Shown piece by piece: positions 8,766 to 16,605 of a stretch of 35,848 nt of DNA. Source of the stretch: Planctomicrobium sp. (GTDB taxonomy: Bacteria; Planctomycetota; Planctomycetia; Planctomycetales; Planctomycetaceae); contig DAOUPA010000008.1 in assembly GCA_030626405.1 (NCBI GenBank), positions 1-35,848 on the forward strand, in the 5' to 3' direction. The notes under the pieces were generated by a model. It was not told the origin of the DNA, searched no databases, and was given only the letters and a program-made list of their open reading frames with translations. Within the stretch, counting starts at the first letter, position 1; each line of letters begins with the position of its first letter. Made by a program: the position numbers and the translations under genes.

Positions 8766-9632
8766 ATGGATTCAATCACTCTCACCGAACGCTGCCAGGA
8801 CTGGAATCAGAATCTTTCGGTCGATGAAGACAACCGGCTCGTTAAGAATGTCGCTCTGAGCGGGGGACAGTCGCGAAACGGCTACACTTACTCGGAATCG
8901 GCTCTCCAGGAGGCAGTCCACCTCTACGAAGGAAAGCCGGTCTTTCTCGACCATGCTCGAGACCGGACCCGTCCTCAGGATCGCAGCACTCGTGATCTTG
9001 TCGGTTCTGTGACTCATGCGATTTTCAGCGAAGGCAGAATTCGCGGCGACATTCAGGTGCTCGACACCGAATCAGGGCAGATGTTCCTCAAACTTCTCGA
9101 AGTGGAGTCTCCCGGCATCGGCATGTCTCATGTCGTCAAGGCGAGACGATCTGCCGATGGAAAACTTGTTGAGCAAATTGCCGACGTCATCTCCGTCGAT
9201 GTCGTCGTCAACCCGGCGACCACCTCGACGTTTCGTGAGTCAATCGACGCGGAGGCTCAACAACCGAATGAACAGACTGAGGTGATGCAATGCCTTGACG
9301 AACAGGTGCTGCAACTCGAAAGCGAACGCGATCAGCTACTCAGTGAAAATCTGGAACTGAAGGCGCGCGTCGAATCTTTTCAACGGAAAGATCAGGTCAG
9401 CAGTCTCATCGCTGAATCCAATCTTCCAGATCAAGCAGTCACCGACTTCTTTGTGAAACAGCTTGAATCTGCCAGCGATCACAAGACTCGACGGCAAATG
9501 ATTCAAGACCGACTCCACATCGTTTCCGTCAATGGCGAACGTCAGCCTGCTATTCAAAGCCAGGAACGCACGCCTCTCTCAGAGTCGATCCAGAATGACG
9601 ACCACTTCGTGCAAGCCATCTGCCGAAAGTAA
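8766..9632 (+). CDS. Prohead-protease/scaffold-like protein (phage capsid maturation type)
   Basis: The 288-aa product reads as a phage prohead protease joined to a scaffold. The protease-like part is residues ~20-160. It has His63 in GKPVFLDHARDR, Ser121 in SPGIGMSHVVKA and Asp145 in ISVDVVVNPATTSTF. The order and spacing fit the His-Ser-acidic arrangement of HK97/U35-type and XkdF-like maturation proteases. The motif assignment is my reading and not a search result. Residues ~170-210 form a coiled coil rich in Gln, Leu and Glu, as expected for a scaffolding segment, and the rest is a helical tail. In phages such proteins cleave scaffold and capsid N-termini during head assembly. The two following genes look like cement and major capsid proteins, which strongly supports the call. 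No terminase or portal gene precedes it: the next gene upstream is ftsH on the other strand. Confidence 0.75.
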   Translation: MDSITLTERCQDWNQNLSVDEDNRLVKNVALSGGQSRNGYTYSESALQEAVHLYEGKPVFLDHARDRTRPQDRSTRDLVGSVTHAIFSEGRIRGDIQVLDTESGQMFLKLLEVESPGIGMSHVVKARRSADGKLVEQIADVISVDVVVNPATTSTFRESIDAEAQQPNEQTEVMQCLDEQVLQLESERDQLLSENLELKARVESFQRKDQVSSLIAESNLPDQAVTDFFVKQLESASDHKTRRQMIQDRLHIVSVNGERQPAIQSQERTPLSESIQNDDHFVQAICRK

Positions 9633-9646
9633 GAGACGACGGAAAT

Positions 9647-9717
9647 GGGGAATAGAAAATGGAGGAATGGAGATAAAACCTGGCCCACATCCTCCATTCC
9701 TCAATTCTCCATTCCCC
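9647..9717. repeat. Long imperfect hairpin between protease-like and cement-like genes
   Basis: GGGGAATAGAAAATGG (from 9647, continuing to 9672) pairs with a 26-nt right arm at 9692-9717 (CTCCATTCCTCAATTC and onward). Twenty-three of 26 positions match, with a 19-nt loop. It begins 14 bases after the protease-like stop codon. No T-run follows directly. It could be an attenuator, an RNA-stability element or an interspersed repeat. Confidence 0.75.
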
Positions 9718-9797
9718 TGCTCCTTCGCACTCCATCGAATCACAAATTACAGAATGGTCAATTCACCCTTCACCCCATTGCTTAAGAGTCGAACATT

Positions 9798-10274
9798 ATG
9801 AACAAACTTCGTTTTCGCTCAGGACAAGTCCAACTGCGAAAAGTCCGCGTCGATGCCAACTCAACAATCGAAGCGGGCGATCTCGTCTGGATGGACGGCA
9901 CCATCGCCAAGTCGGCAACGGATTTCGTCTGGAACACCGATCTCGCAACGACGCAGTCTGACTTCGCCGCCAAATTCCTGGGCATTGCTCACCAACCTTC
10001 AGGAGCCGGTGACTCGCTGCCGATCTCCGTCGACATCAGCCCTGACAGTGTGTACGAATTTGATTGCAGTCCCACGAACTACGAATTGGGACAGCCATTG
10101 GGCTCTGACGAAAATCTGGCGAGCCTGATGAACCAGCAACTCGAACCGGCACTCGCAGCCAATGCCATTGCCCGTGCTGCGGAATTCTCCAACGGCACCG
10201 TCTCAACAATTCGAGTGACGTTGACTTCTGCATATTCAACCTCCAGCGCGAACACCAACGCCAGTCTGGGGTAG
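9798..10274 (+). CDS. Capsid decoration/cement-like protein
   Basis: The 158-aa product is small, beta-rich and lacks Cys in its core apart from one. It opens with RFRSGQVQLRKVRVDANSTI, then EAGDLVWMDG, and later DFAAKFLGIAHQPSG and SVDISPDSVYEFDC. The pattern of an early 'source of value' beta segment, a GDLVW turn and an FLGIA strand followed by a G-E-F/Y-EF strand resembles phage head-decoration or DUF2190-like cement proteins. That is family resemblance by eye. A Ser/Thr-rich C-terminus (SAYSTSSANTNASLG) follows. It sits between a prohead-protease-like and a major-capsid-like gene, which is the usual place for a decoration protein in tailed-phage head modules. The start is ATG 9798 with a modest AAGAG upstream. 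Confidence 0.65.
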   Translation: MNKLRFRSGQVQLRKVRVDANSTIEAGDLVWMDGTIAKSATDFVWNTDLATTQSDFAAKFLGIAHQPSGAGDSLPISVDISPDSVYEFDCSPTNYELGQPLGSDENLASLMNQQLEPALAANAIARAAEFSNGTVSTIRVTLTSAYSTSSANTNASLG

Positions 10275-10340
10275 GCCACGACGTCTTTTCTCTCGCATAC
10301 TTCTTTCCAAACGAACTTTTCCAGAATAGATGAGGTCTCA

Positions 10341-11561
10341 ATGTACGGAACTCCAATCAAGACCCTGATTGAATCGCACGGTGCCGCTGGCTTTTATCAC
10401 AAAGTCGTGGAACTGTTGAACGAAAAGAAACTGACTCCTGATGACTTTTCCTATCGAGAACTTGCCGACGCCTGTGGTGTTCTCTCGCAATTACGATCGC
10501 TTCAGGAATCGAGTCAGTCGCTCGATGTCGCACTCAGTTCACCCAAGGCTCTGAACCATCTCCTACAGGAATCAAACCCAGGCGTCAGCAGCCATTTATT
10601 CCAGGTCGTCACTGGTGAACTGATCGGTCGAAAAGTGATCGATGGTTACGATGACGACTCCGGTTTCATCGGTGATCAACTTGTTACTGTCATCCCGAAC
10701 AGCTTGCGAAACACTCGTATCGCAGGCTTTCGCGCTCTGGCAGGACCGACTGAAGTTGAGGAAGGTCATTCTTATGAAGAATCGACTTTCGAAGAGAAGT
10801 TCGTCACTTCGCAAGAGTCTAAGCAAGGACGTATTCTCAGCATTAACGAAGAACTCATTGCCTTTGACCAGACGGGCGAAATCAACCGCCGGGCGATGGC
10901 TCTGGGGTATTACCTGCGTCAGGAAAGGGAACGAACAATCGTTCGCGCTGTGACTGATGCCGATGCTGGCGCTGGAAAACACGTTTACCGACCTTCTGGA
11001 AGTGGAGAGTCTCTCTACGCAACAGATGGCTCGAACCGTAACTATGTCGGCAGTTCGAATACGACATCGCCGGACTTTGCAGCACCGATTCCACTTGCTG
11101 ACTGGACGGACGTCGAAGAAGTTTTGAACTATCGAGCGACGGAAGTCAAAGACGACCGCATTGATGGTGACCAGCGCCCGATTGTTGTGCCGGCAAAACA
11201 GATCCTCGTTCCAGAAGCACTTCGAGGAACTGCCCGAAGTATCGTCAACTCAACGGAAATCAACGTCACGACCGCGGATGGTGAAACACGTTTCGCGAAT
11301 CCGGTTCACAACATGATGAACGTTCTCAGTTCGCCATTCATTGATGAACAAGGATCGGCTGCGAAAACGGATTGGTATGTCGGTGACTTCCAGCGTCAGT
11401 TCATCTGGACAGAAATCTGGCCGGTTCAAACCTTTCTGCAAAAGTCAGAAAGCTCCGCAGCGTTCGACCGCGATGTCGTCTTGAGAGTCAAAGCCCGCTA
11501 CTACGGTGGTATGAGTGCCGTCGACACGGCGTTCGTCACCAAGGTCAGTGGAGCCGCTTAA
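10341..11561 (+). CDS. Major capsid protein-like (HK97-fold type) protein
   Basis: The 406-aa product starts at ATG 10341 behind a good GAGG six bases away. Residues ~1-110 are helical, in the position of a delta or N-terminal arm domain. A capsid-core-like region follows with LFQVVTGELIGRKVIDGYDD, an E-loop-like stretch (EVEEGHSYEESTFEEKFVTS), a long spine-helix candidate (ALGYYLRQERERTIVRAVTD) and a Gly/Ser-rich segment (~225-245). Next come KQILVPEALRGTARSI and ANPVHNMMNVLSSPFID, and the C-terminus ends with VVLRVKARYYGGMSAVDTAFVTKV. The conserved layout of a value-lookup strand, a proline 'P-domain' stretch and a final R-V-R-x-x-x-G strand is typical of HK97-type major capsid proteins. 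Base use looks like that of neighbouring genes, which suggests an old resident. It closes the three-gene capsid cluster. Confidence 0.75.
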   Translation: MYGTPIKTLIESHGAAGFYHKVVELLNEKKLTPDDFSYRELADACGVLSQLRSLQESSQSLDVALSSPKALNHLLQESNPGVSSHLFQVVTGELIGRKVIDGYDDDSGFIGDQLVTVIPNSLRNTRIAGFRALAGPTEVEEGHSYEESTFEEKFVTSQESKQGRILSINEELIAFDQTGEINRRAMALGYYLRQERERTIVRAVTDADAGAGKHVYRPSGSGESLYATDGSNRNYVGSSNTTSPDFAAPIPLADWTDVEEVLNYRATEVKDDRIDGDQRPIVVPAKQILVPEALRGTARSIVNSTEINVTTADGETRFANPVHNMMNVLSSPFIDEQGSAAKTDWYVGDFQRQFIWTEIWPVQTFLQKSESSAAFDRDVVLRVKARYYGGMSAVDTAFVTKVSGAA

Positions 11562-11721
11562 ACGTCATCTTTGTTCGAGAGTCGCAAATTCAGGTTTTTG
11601 AATCTGCTGACGTTCACTCCCCGCCATCCTGGGTGCCACTTCTTTGCAAGCAGCGAGATTCACGGTCACGTGATTCAACACTGCGAGCAAGTCCCGCAGC
11701 TCTCTCCCAATGCTGCCGGAC

Positions 11722-11747
11722 CTGTGATTGATTCACGTCAATCACAG
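11722..11747 (+). terminator. Putative terminator hairpin of the capsid-like cluster
   Basis: CTGTGATTGA (11722-11731) and TCAATCACAG (11738-11747) form a perfect 10-bp stem with a six-base loop. TGCC and GGCA flank it and could extend pairing. A T-rich stretch (ATTCTTTTTA) begins about 12 bases after the stem, further than in a canonical terminator. It lies ~160 bp after the capsid-like stop codon. Confidence 0.45.
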
Positions 11748-11796
11748 TGGCACTCGGGATTCTTTTTACGTTCGCTGTTCATTTGAAACGAACGAT

Positions 11797-11860
11797 GTCG
11801 GGTCCGCTGTGCGGACCGAAGACGGACTCTCTATTCAACGGTCCGCAGAGCGGACCCGAC
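11797..11860. repeat. Nested palindrome built from four GGTCCGC/GCGGACC units
   Basis: The left 22-nt arm (GTCGGGTCCGCTGTGCGGAC and 2 more bases) pairs with the right arm at 11839-11860 with one mismatch. Each arm is itself a hairpin (GGTCCGC-TGT-GCGGACC). The region can fold as one long stem or as two short ones. A 20-nt spacer separates the arms. Confidence 0.8.
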
Positions 11861-12033
11861 TTGGTTGCTCTCAAAGAGAAAGTAGGGTGGGTGAAGTTCG
11901 TCAATGACCGGTCATGGTGGGTTACACAAGCAAGTGTGAGCATCCGTGACCCGTTCATCAACAATACAATCAAGAACGTAACCAACCGATTGACCAACGA
12001 CTTGCTGCACTCACACTACGATTGATTTTTGCT

Positions 12034-13431
12034 CTAGAAAATCTGAGCGTGATTTTCGTAAGTGATGTCGTACTTTTTCATCTTCTTGTAGAGCGTCGTT
12101 CTATTGATGCCGAGCAGGCGAGCCGTTTCTTGTCGGTTCCAGCCATTTTGTTCGAGAGCATCCAGAATGATCTGCCGCTCCGGATTGGCAAGTGCAGATT
12201 TCAAGTTTGCGTTTCCTGCCAGACGGTTGATTGACATTGCTGATTCGACGGGATCACGCCGCAATTGTTCCGGAAGGTCATGAGAAGTAATCGTTTCGCT
12301 TTTCGAAAGCACGATAGCTCGCTCAACGATATTGACCAGTTCCCGGACATTTCCTGGCCAGTTGTAACGTTGAAGTGCCTGCATCGCTTGTTCGTCAAAA
12401 CCACGGACTTTCTTCCCGGTTTGCGAGTTGAACTCTTCAATGAAATGTTCCAGCAGCAGCGGAATGTCCCCGAGTCTCTCTCGCAGTGGCGGTTGTGTAA
12501 TCGAGATGACATTGATTCGGTAATACAAATCTTGGCGGAAGCTTCCATCTTGAACACGTGCTTCCAGATCATCGTTTGTTGCGAGAACCAAACGGACATC
12601 AACCTTGTGTGTTTTGCTGCCGCCGACGGCTTCGAATTCACGGTCTTGCAAGACGCGGAGAAGCTTCACTTGCAGGCTTGGTGAGGCTGTTCCGATTTCG
12701 TCAAGAAACAACGTGCCACCGTCGGCTTGGAGAAACTTCCCTTCTTTGTCGTGTGTGGCTCCGGTGAACGCACCTTGTACGTGACCGAACAATTCGCTTT
12801 CGAGAAGACTATCTGGCAGTGCTCCACAGGCGACCTCCACGAACGGTTTGTCTTTTCGGGAACTCATCTGATGAATCGCACGGGCGGTCATCGTTTTCCC
12901 AGTTCCGTTTTCACCGAGAATCAAAACTGTCGTTCGGGTGTCGGAGACGCTTTCGATCAAGTCGAACATCTTCGCCATTTTGTAATCGCGACCAATGATG
13001 TTTGAGATGCCGTGCTTTTCGTTAAGTTGCTTCTTTAATTTTTTGTTTTCTTCGACAATCTTCCGTTGCCCTAAGGCACGTTGGATCGAGAAATTCAGTT
13101 CGTCATCAATGACCGGTTTCGTAAGATAATCGAATGCTCCGAGACGAATTGCCTCGACGGCACTTTCGATAGTCCCGTATCCCGTTAACAGGATGACGGA
13201 CGTCTCTGGCTTGTTTTCAACAACCCATTCAAGAAGCTGAAAACCGTCTTGGTCAGGAAGATTGACATCGCATATTACAATCTGAAAATTGTATTCTTTG
13301 ATGCGATCTAAAGCTGCACGACACGTCATGGCCGTCTCGGTTCGATGACCGAGACTGCGGAGGTAGTCTGCCATGGCTTCGCAGATGTGACGGTCATCGT
13401 CAACAACAAGAAGGGAGCCTTGAGTGCTCAT
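12034..13431 (-). CDS. Sigma-54-dependent two-component response regulator (NtrC/AtoC family)
   Basis: The 465-aa product has all three domains of an NtrC-class activator. The receiver (residues 1-120) carries the acidic pocket DDD at 11-13, phospho-acceptor Asp55 in ICDVNLPD, Thr83 and Lys105. The AAA+ domain has Walker A GENGTGKT (173-180), the sigma-54-contacting GAFTGA loop (220-225), Walker B TLFLDEIG (240-247) and an arginine-rich sensor region. A Fis-type helix-turn-helix closes it ([20 protein letters not shown]). It should activate sigma-54 promoters when phosphorylated. No histidine kinase gene is adjacent, so it is an orphan regulator here. It faces the capsid-like cluster tail to tail and does not share an operon with it. 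The ATG at 13431 sits behind GAGAGA. Confidence 0.95.
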   Translation of the reverse strand: MSTQGSLLVVDDDRHICEAMADYLRSLGHRTETAMTCRAALDRIKEYNFQIVICDVNLPDQDGFQLLEWVVENKPETSVILLTGYGTIESAVEAIRLGAFDYLTKPVIDDELNFSIQRALGQRKIVEENKKLKKQLNEKHGISNIIGRDYKMAKMFDLIESVSDTRTTVLILGENGTGKTMTARAIHQMSSRKDKPFVEVACGALPDSLLESELFGHVQGAFTGATHDKEGKFLQADGGTLFLDEIGTASPSLQVKLLRVLQDREFEAVGGSKTHKVDVRLVLATNDDLEARVQDGSFRQDLYYRINVISITQPPLRERLGDIPLLLEHFIEEFNSQTGKKVRGFDEQAMQALQRYNWPGNVRELVNIVERAIVLSKSETITSHDLPEQLRRDPVESAMSINRLAGNANLKSALANPERQIILDALEQNGWNRQETARLLGINRTTLYKKMKKYDITYENHAQIF

Positions 13432-13911
13432 CGAAAATCTCTCTGTTCATCATGGATCGGACGAGCGATTGACTGTCACCAGGCAGTCGCATCGTTTTTC
13501 GGGCAATCGACAGTACAGAGTCAGGGAATTCTGTACTTACAAATATTCGCAAAGGCGAAGCATTTGACATCTCCTCCACGCCATAGCAGGAATACGTTCA
13601 TTGCGGAGAAACTGACACAGAGCCAGACTCAACCAGCAATTGGTTCGTACACATTGCATCTGAAGTGAAGGAAACTCAACTCGACCTTGAGCTGAATGGA
13701 CAACACTGTCGAATCACAAATTGCGTGATTTCTTTTCGAAACTGAGGGGGCAGCCTCTAAAAGTGCTTCTGTTCGCCGGGAGCCATGTTGTTTTGAGGGT
13801 ACGAGAATCTACGTCACAGGTTGCAATGCGGCAACATTTTTCTAATTTTAGTGTCGACGGAATGCGACATCGATCAGTGGCATCTACGCAACATCATGAT
13901 TCAACAACAGT
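13432..13911. other. Gene-free region between two minus-strand genes
   Basis: The 480 bp between the response regulator and the TrhO-RluA fusion carry no supported ORF. A plus-strand frame at 13721-13978 overlaps the fusion gene and has no codon logic. The region probably holds the promoter of the response regulator near its left end. I see no strong hairpin or clear sigma-54 site. Confidence 0.5.
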
Positions 13912-15750
13912 TTACGACAACTCCGCCCATGCAGGAGGCGGTGTAAAGAATTTGACAAGTTCCCGAGATTGCGGGTGAGTCAGCGAAAGTTCCAGAGCAT
14001 GCAGGCACATAGGCTCGCCAATTTCACGAGTTTGTGTATCGCCAAGTTGACGTTCCGGCAGATAGAGTGGGTCGCCAACAACAGGAAAACCAAGGTGCCA
14101 TAAATGGACGCGAATTTGATTCGTCCGTCCGGTTTTCGGAACAACACGCAGCAACGTTGTCCCGTCGGCAAACGTTTGGAGTCGTTCAAACTGAGTTTCC
14201 GCGCTGAGTCCGTCTTCTTCATCGATCACTCGACCACCACGCTCGACGGCATCGCGGCTGATGCGTGCCTGACAAACCTGAGTTTCCCATTCAACGGTCC
14301 CTTGCACGCGCGCCAGATAGACTTTTCCGACCGTTTCGTTCTTGAACTGTGGTTGCAGCTCATGTGAGATCGCCCGTGACTTACAAAAGACGACAATACC
14401 TGTCGTGTTTGCATCGAGACGATGGGCAGGACGTAGTCGCAACGGGTGATAGACTTTGTTCATAATCCACTGCAACGAATTACGATTGAATCGCCCGCTC
14501 GGGTGGGTTGGAAGTGGAGCCGGCTTGTTAACGACAACGAGTGCGTCATCTTCGTGAAGGATCGTGATATTTGCGTTCACATCCGGTTCGGTCGTTGCCG
14601 GTTCAAGATGCGCGAACTGATACCCGGCTCGAACGATTCGATCTGCGGCAACCGGTTTTCCATTGCGGCGAATGTGACCTTTCTCGCACTCCGATTTCCA
14701 ATGATCTTCTCCCAAATGCGGGTGCCGACCGACCAGAAATTCCAGCAAAGTCATTTGGTCAAATTTCTCCAGGACATTCAGTGGACGAACATTATCGTAA
14801 GGAGCACTCCCCGGCAGCGGAGTAGTCACAGCCTTGAGTTTTCCATCTCGTTTCTGCTGTAGCTGCCGCTGTTTTTCTTCCGGGGTTTCGTGGCAGTGAG
14901 GACACGCATGAGGAGGGTCGTAGAACTCCGATTTCTGATCTTCTACGGTCAATGGCTCGAGACATGCGTAGCACTGCGTCGTATCGGTTTCATTCAAATT
15001 TGAGTCAAGCGCAACGCGCTTGTCGAAGACAAAGCATTCGCCGTCGTAGTGGTCGCCACCGCACTCTTCGAAATATTTGAGGATTCCTCCTTCGAGTTGA
15101 TAGATGTCGCGAAACCCGGCCTGTTCCATAAATGGTCCCGCTTTTTCGCAACGGATTCCTCCCGTACAAAAGGTAACAACCGGAAGGTCTTTGGTCTCTT
15201 CAGGCAATCTTTCGACGGCCTCTGGAAAGTCGCGAAAGTGGTCGACACCTATCGGAACAGCGTTTTTAAATGTGCCGACGCGAACCTCGTAATCATTGCG
15301 TGTATCAAGTAGCAATACTTCCTTTCCGGAGTCCAACCATTCCTTGAGTTGTTTCGCAGGGAGCCTTTTCGACGTGTATTCAAGCGGATTAATACCCTCA
15401 ACACCGAAGGAGATGATCTCTTCCTTGATCTTGACCAGCATACGCTCAAACGGCTGCTCTTCACTCAAGCTTTCTTTCACTTCCAGATCTTCGAACGCAG
15501 CATCCTCGCGCAAAAAAATCAGCAATTCATTGATGGTCTCTCGCGTCCCAGCAATAAACATGTTGATCCCTTCAGGTGTCAGCAGGATCGTTCCTTTCAA
15601 TTGCAAGTGAATGCACACAGAGCGTAGTTCCTCGCGCCGACGTTTGAGATCGTCAAGTACGACAAACTGATACGCTGCGATATTGACGAAGGGTTTTTCA
15701 CCAAAGGTTGATCGCACAGATTCTAAAGGTTGTGAAACGTCGGTAGTCAC
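13912..15750 (-). CDS. TrhO (rhodanese-type tRNA uridine hydroxylase) fused to RluA-family pseudouridine synthase
   Basis: The 612-aa product joins two RNA-modifying enzymes. Residues ~1-310 match TrhO/YceA. This part has LTPEGINMFIAG, then the rhodanese domain (VLLLDTRNDYEVRVGTF) with the catalytic-loop Cys195 in FCTGGIRCEKAG, then LEGGILKYFEECGG. Two Cys-x2-Cys pairs follow (CYAC, CPHC), which could bind zinc. Residues ~330-385 look S4-like (GHIRRNGKPVAADRIVRAGY). The rest is an RluA catalytic domain with the RPAHRLDANTTGIV motif (catalytic Asp446) and GRTNQIRVHLWHLGFPVVGD. TrhO makes 5-hydroxyuridine in the tRNA anticodon loop; RluA enzymes make pseudouridine in tRNA or rRNA. GTG 15750 is preferred because GGAAG lies seven bases upstream; a longer GTG start at 15801 is possible. 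It is divergent from the nitroreductase gene. Confidence 0.9.
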   Translation of the reverse strand: MTTDVSQPLESVRSTFGEKPFVNIAAYQFVVLDDLKRRREELRSVCIHLQLKGTILLTPEGINMFIAGTRETINELLIFLREDAAFEDLEVKESLSEEQPFERMLVKIKEEIISFGVEGINPLEYTSKRLPAKQLKEWLDSGKEVLLLDTRNDYEVRVGTFKNAVPIGVDHFRDFPEAVERLPEETKDLPVVTFCTGGIRCEKAGPFMEQAGFRDIYQLEGGILKYFEECGGDHYDGECFVFDKRVALDSNLNETDTTQCYACLEPLTVEDQKSEFYDPPHACPHCHETPEEKQRQLQQKRDGKLKAVTTPLPGSAPYDNVRPLNVLEKFDQMTLLEFLVGRHPHLGEDHWKSECEKGHIRRNGKPVAADRIVRAGYQFAHLEPATTEPDVNANITILHEDDALVVVNKPAPLPTHPSGRFNRNSLQWIMNKVYHPLRLRPAHRLDANTTGIVVFCKSRAISHELQPQFKNETVGKVYLARVQGTVEWETQVCQARISRDAVERGGRVIDEEDGLSAETQFERLQTFADGTTLLRVVPKTGRTNQIRVHLWHLGFPVVGDPLYLPERQLGDTQTREIGEPMCLHALELSLTHPQSRELVKFFTPPPAWAELS

Positions 15751-15914
15751 GGGAAGTCTTCCTACAATCGAAAATTCAGTATTTGAGTGGGCACTATGCA
15801 CCGATACTGTTCAGAGTGTACCAATATTCGCTCGAACGCTAAATTCTCAAGCTGGCATTCGGTCAAAGACTCTATAATCGAAGAACGGTTCCAACAAGAA
15901 GTGAGAATGACGAT

Positions 15915-16517
15915 ATGGCATCTTTACCCAATCCGCTTGAATCGCGCACCTCAGATCACACAATCGAAGAATTGTTCCTGAAACGCTGGTCACCGCGAGC
16001 GATGAACGGTGAAACTGTTGCTGCTGCGGCGGTCAACAGTCTGTTCGAAGCGGCTCGCTGGGCACCTTCAACGTATAACGAACAGGAATGGCGATTTCTT
16101 TATTCTCACAAGGAGTCTGAGTACTGGTCAACATTCTTCGATTTGTTAGTCGATGCGAATCAATCCTGGTGCAAGAACGCTGGCGTTCTGATTGTCGTTT
16201 TGTCCAGAACCACGTTTTCAAGAAACGGCAAGCCCAACCCGACGCACGAATTCGATACCGGACTGGCAACACAGAATTTAATGCTGCAAGCCGCAGCCAT
16301 GGGGTTGGTTTCACACGCCATGGCTGGGTTTGACCGAGGGCAGTCAAAACGATCTTTGAATGTCCCAGATGGTTTCGAGCCACACTGCATGCTCGCCATT
16401 GGGCACCGCGGAGATCCCACAGAACTCCCTGAAAACTATCAGGGAATGGAGACACCCTCCGGTCGAAAACAGATCGCAGAAATCGCCCGCGAAGGGACAT
16501 TCTCATTTGACGAATGA
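15915..16517 (+). CDS. Nitroreductase family protein
   Basis: The 200-aa product fits the FMN-binding nitroreductase fold at typical size. The N-terminal FLKRWSPRAMNGETV block supplies the R-x-S-x-R-type FMN phosphate contacts. Next come FEAARWAPSTYNEQEWRFLY, then FDTGLATQNLMLQAAAMGLVSHAMAGFD, the conserved mid-domain helix, and HCMLAIGHRGDPTELPE, the usual closing strand with the G-x-G/D-P tail. The family reduces nitroaromatics, quinones and related compounds with NAD(P)H; the substrate here is unknown. The start at ATG 15915 follows AAGTGAG. A REP-like element begins six bases after its stop codon. Confidence 0.9.
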   Translation: MASLPNPLESRTSDHTIEELFLKRWSPRAMNGETVAAAAVNSLFEAARWAPSTYNEQEWRFLYSHKESEYWSTFFDLLVDANQSWCKNAGVLIVVLSRTTFSRNGKPNPTHEFDTGLATQNLMLQAAAMGLVSHAMAGFDRGQSKRSLNVPDGFEPHCMLAIGHRGDPTELPENYQGMETPSGRKQIAEIAREGTFSFDE

Positions 16518-16522
16518 GCGAT

Positions 16523-16588
16523 AGTAGGGCCGGTTCCACCGGCCGATGGCGACTTGAGCGCCCAATGACCGGTAGAACCGGTTCTATC
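16523..16588. repeat. REP-like palindromic element, copy 2 (AGTAGGGCCGGTTC family)
   Basis: This element opens with AGTAGGGCCGGTTCCACC and continues GGCCGATGGC, exactly as the copy at 6323. The centre differs slightly (GACTTGAGCGCCCAATGACC), and the right arm is GGTAGAACCGGTTCTAT. As in copy 1, it directly abuts the 3' end of a gene, here the nitroreductase. The right arm is more diverged than in copy 1. Confidence 0.85.
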
Positions 16589-16605
16589 TGAAGTGTTACC
16601 GAAGA

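Larger units (their letters stand above)
11562..12033. other. Gene-free region with two hairpins after the capsid-like cluster
   Basis: The 472 bp between the converging capsid-like and response-regulator genes contain no supported gene. Two structures stand out: a perfect 10-bp stem at 11722-11747 and a nested double palindrome at 11797-11860. To the right is an unstructured stretch containing AGTAGGGTGGGTGAAG, like a common interspersed motif. Confidence 0.65.

Noticed and set aside
8549-8827. 92-aa plus-strand frame overlapping the start of the prohead-protease-like gene
   Set aside because: It overlaps the protease gene in another frame and has an Arg/Cys-rich random composition.
11571-11786. 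71-aa frame right after the major-capsid-like gene
   Set aside because: Starts at TTG with no ribosome binding site and crosses the terminator hairpin at 11722-11747. It could be mistaken for a further phage head gene.
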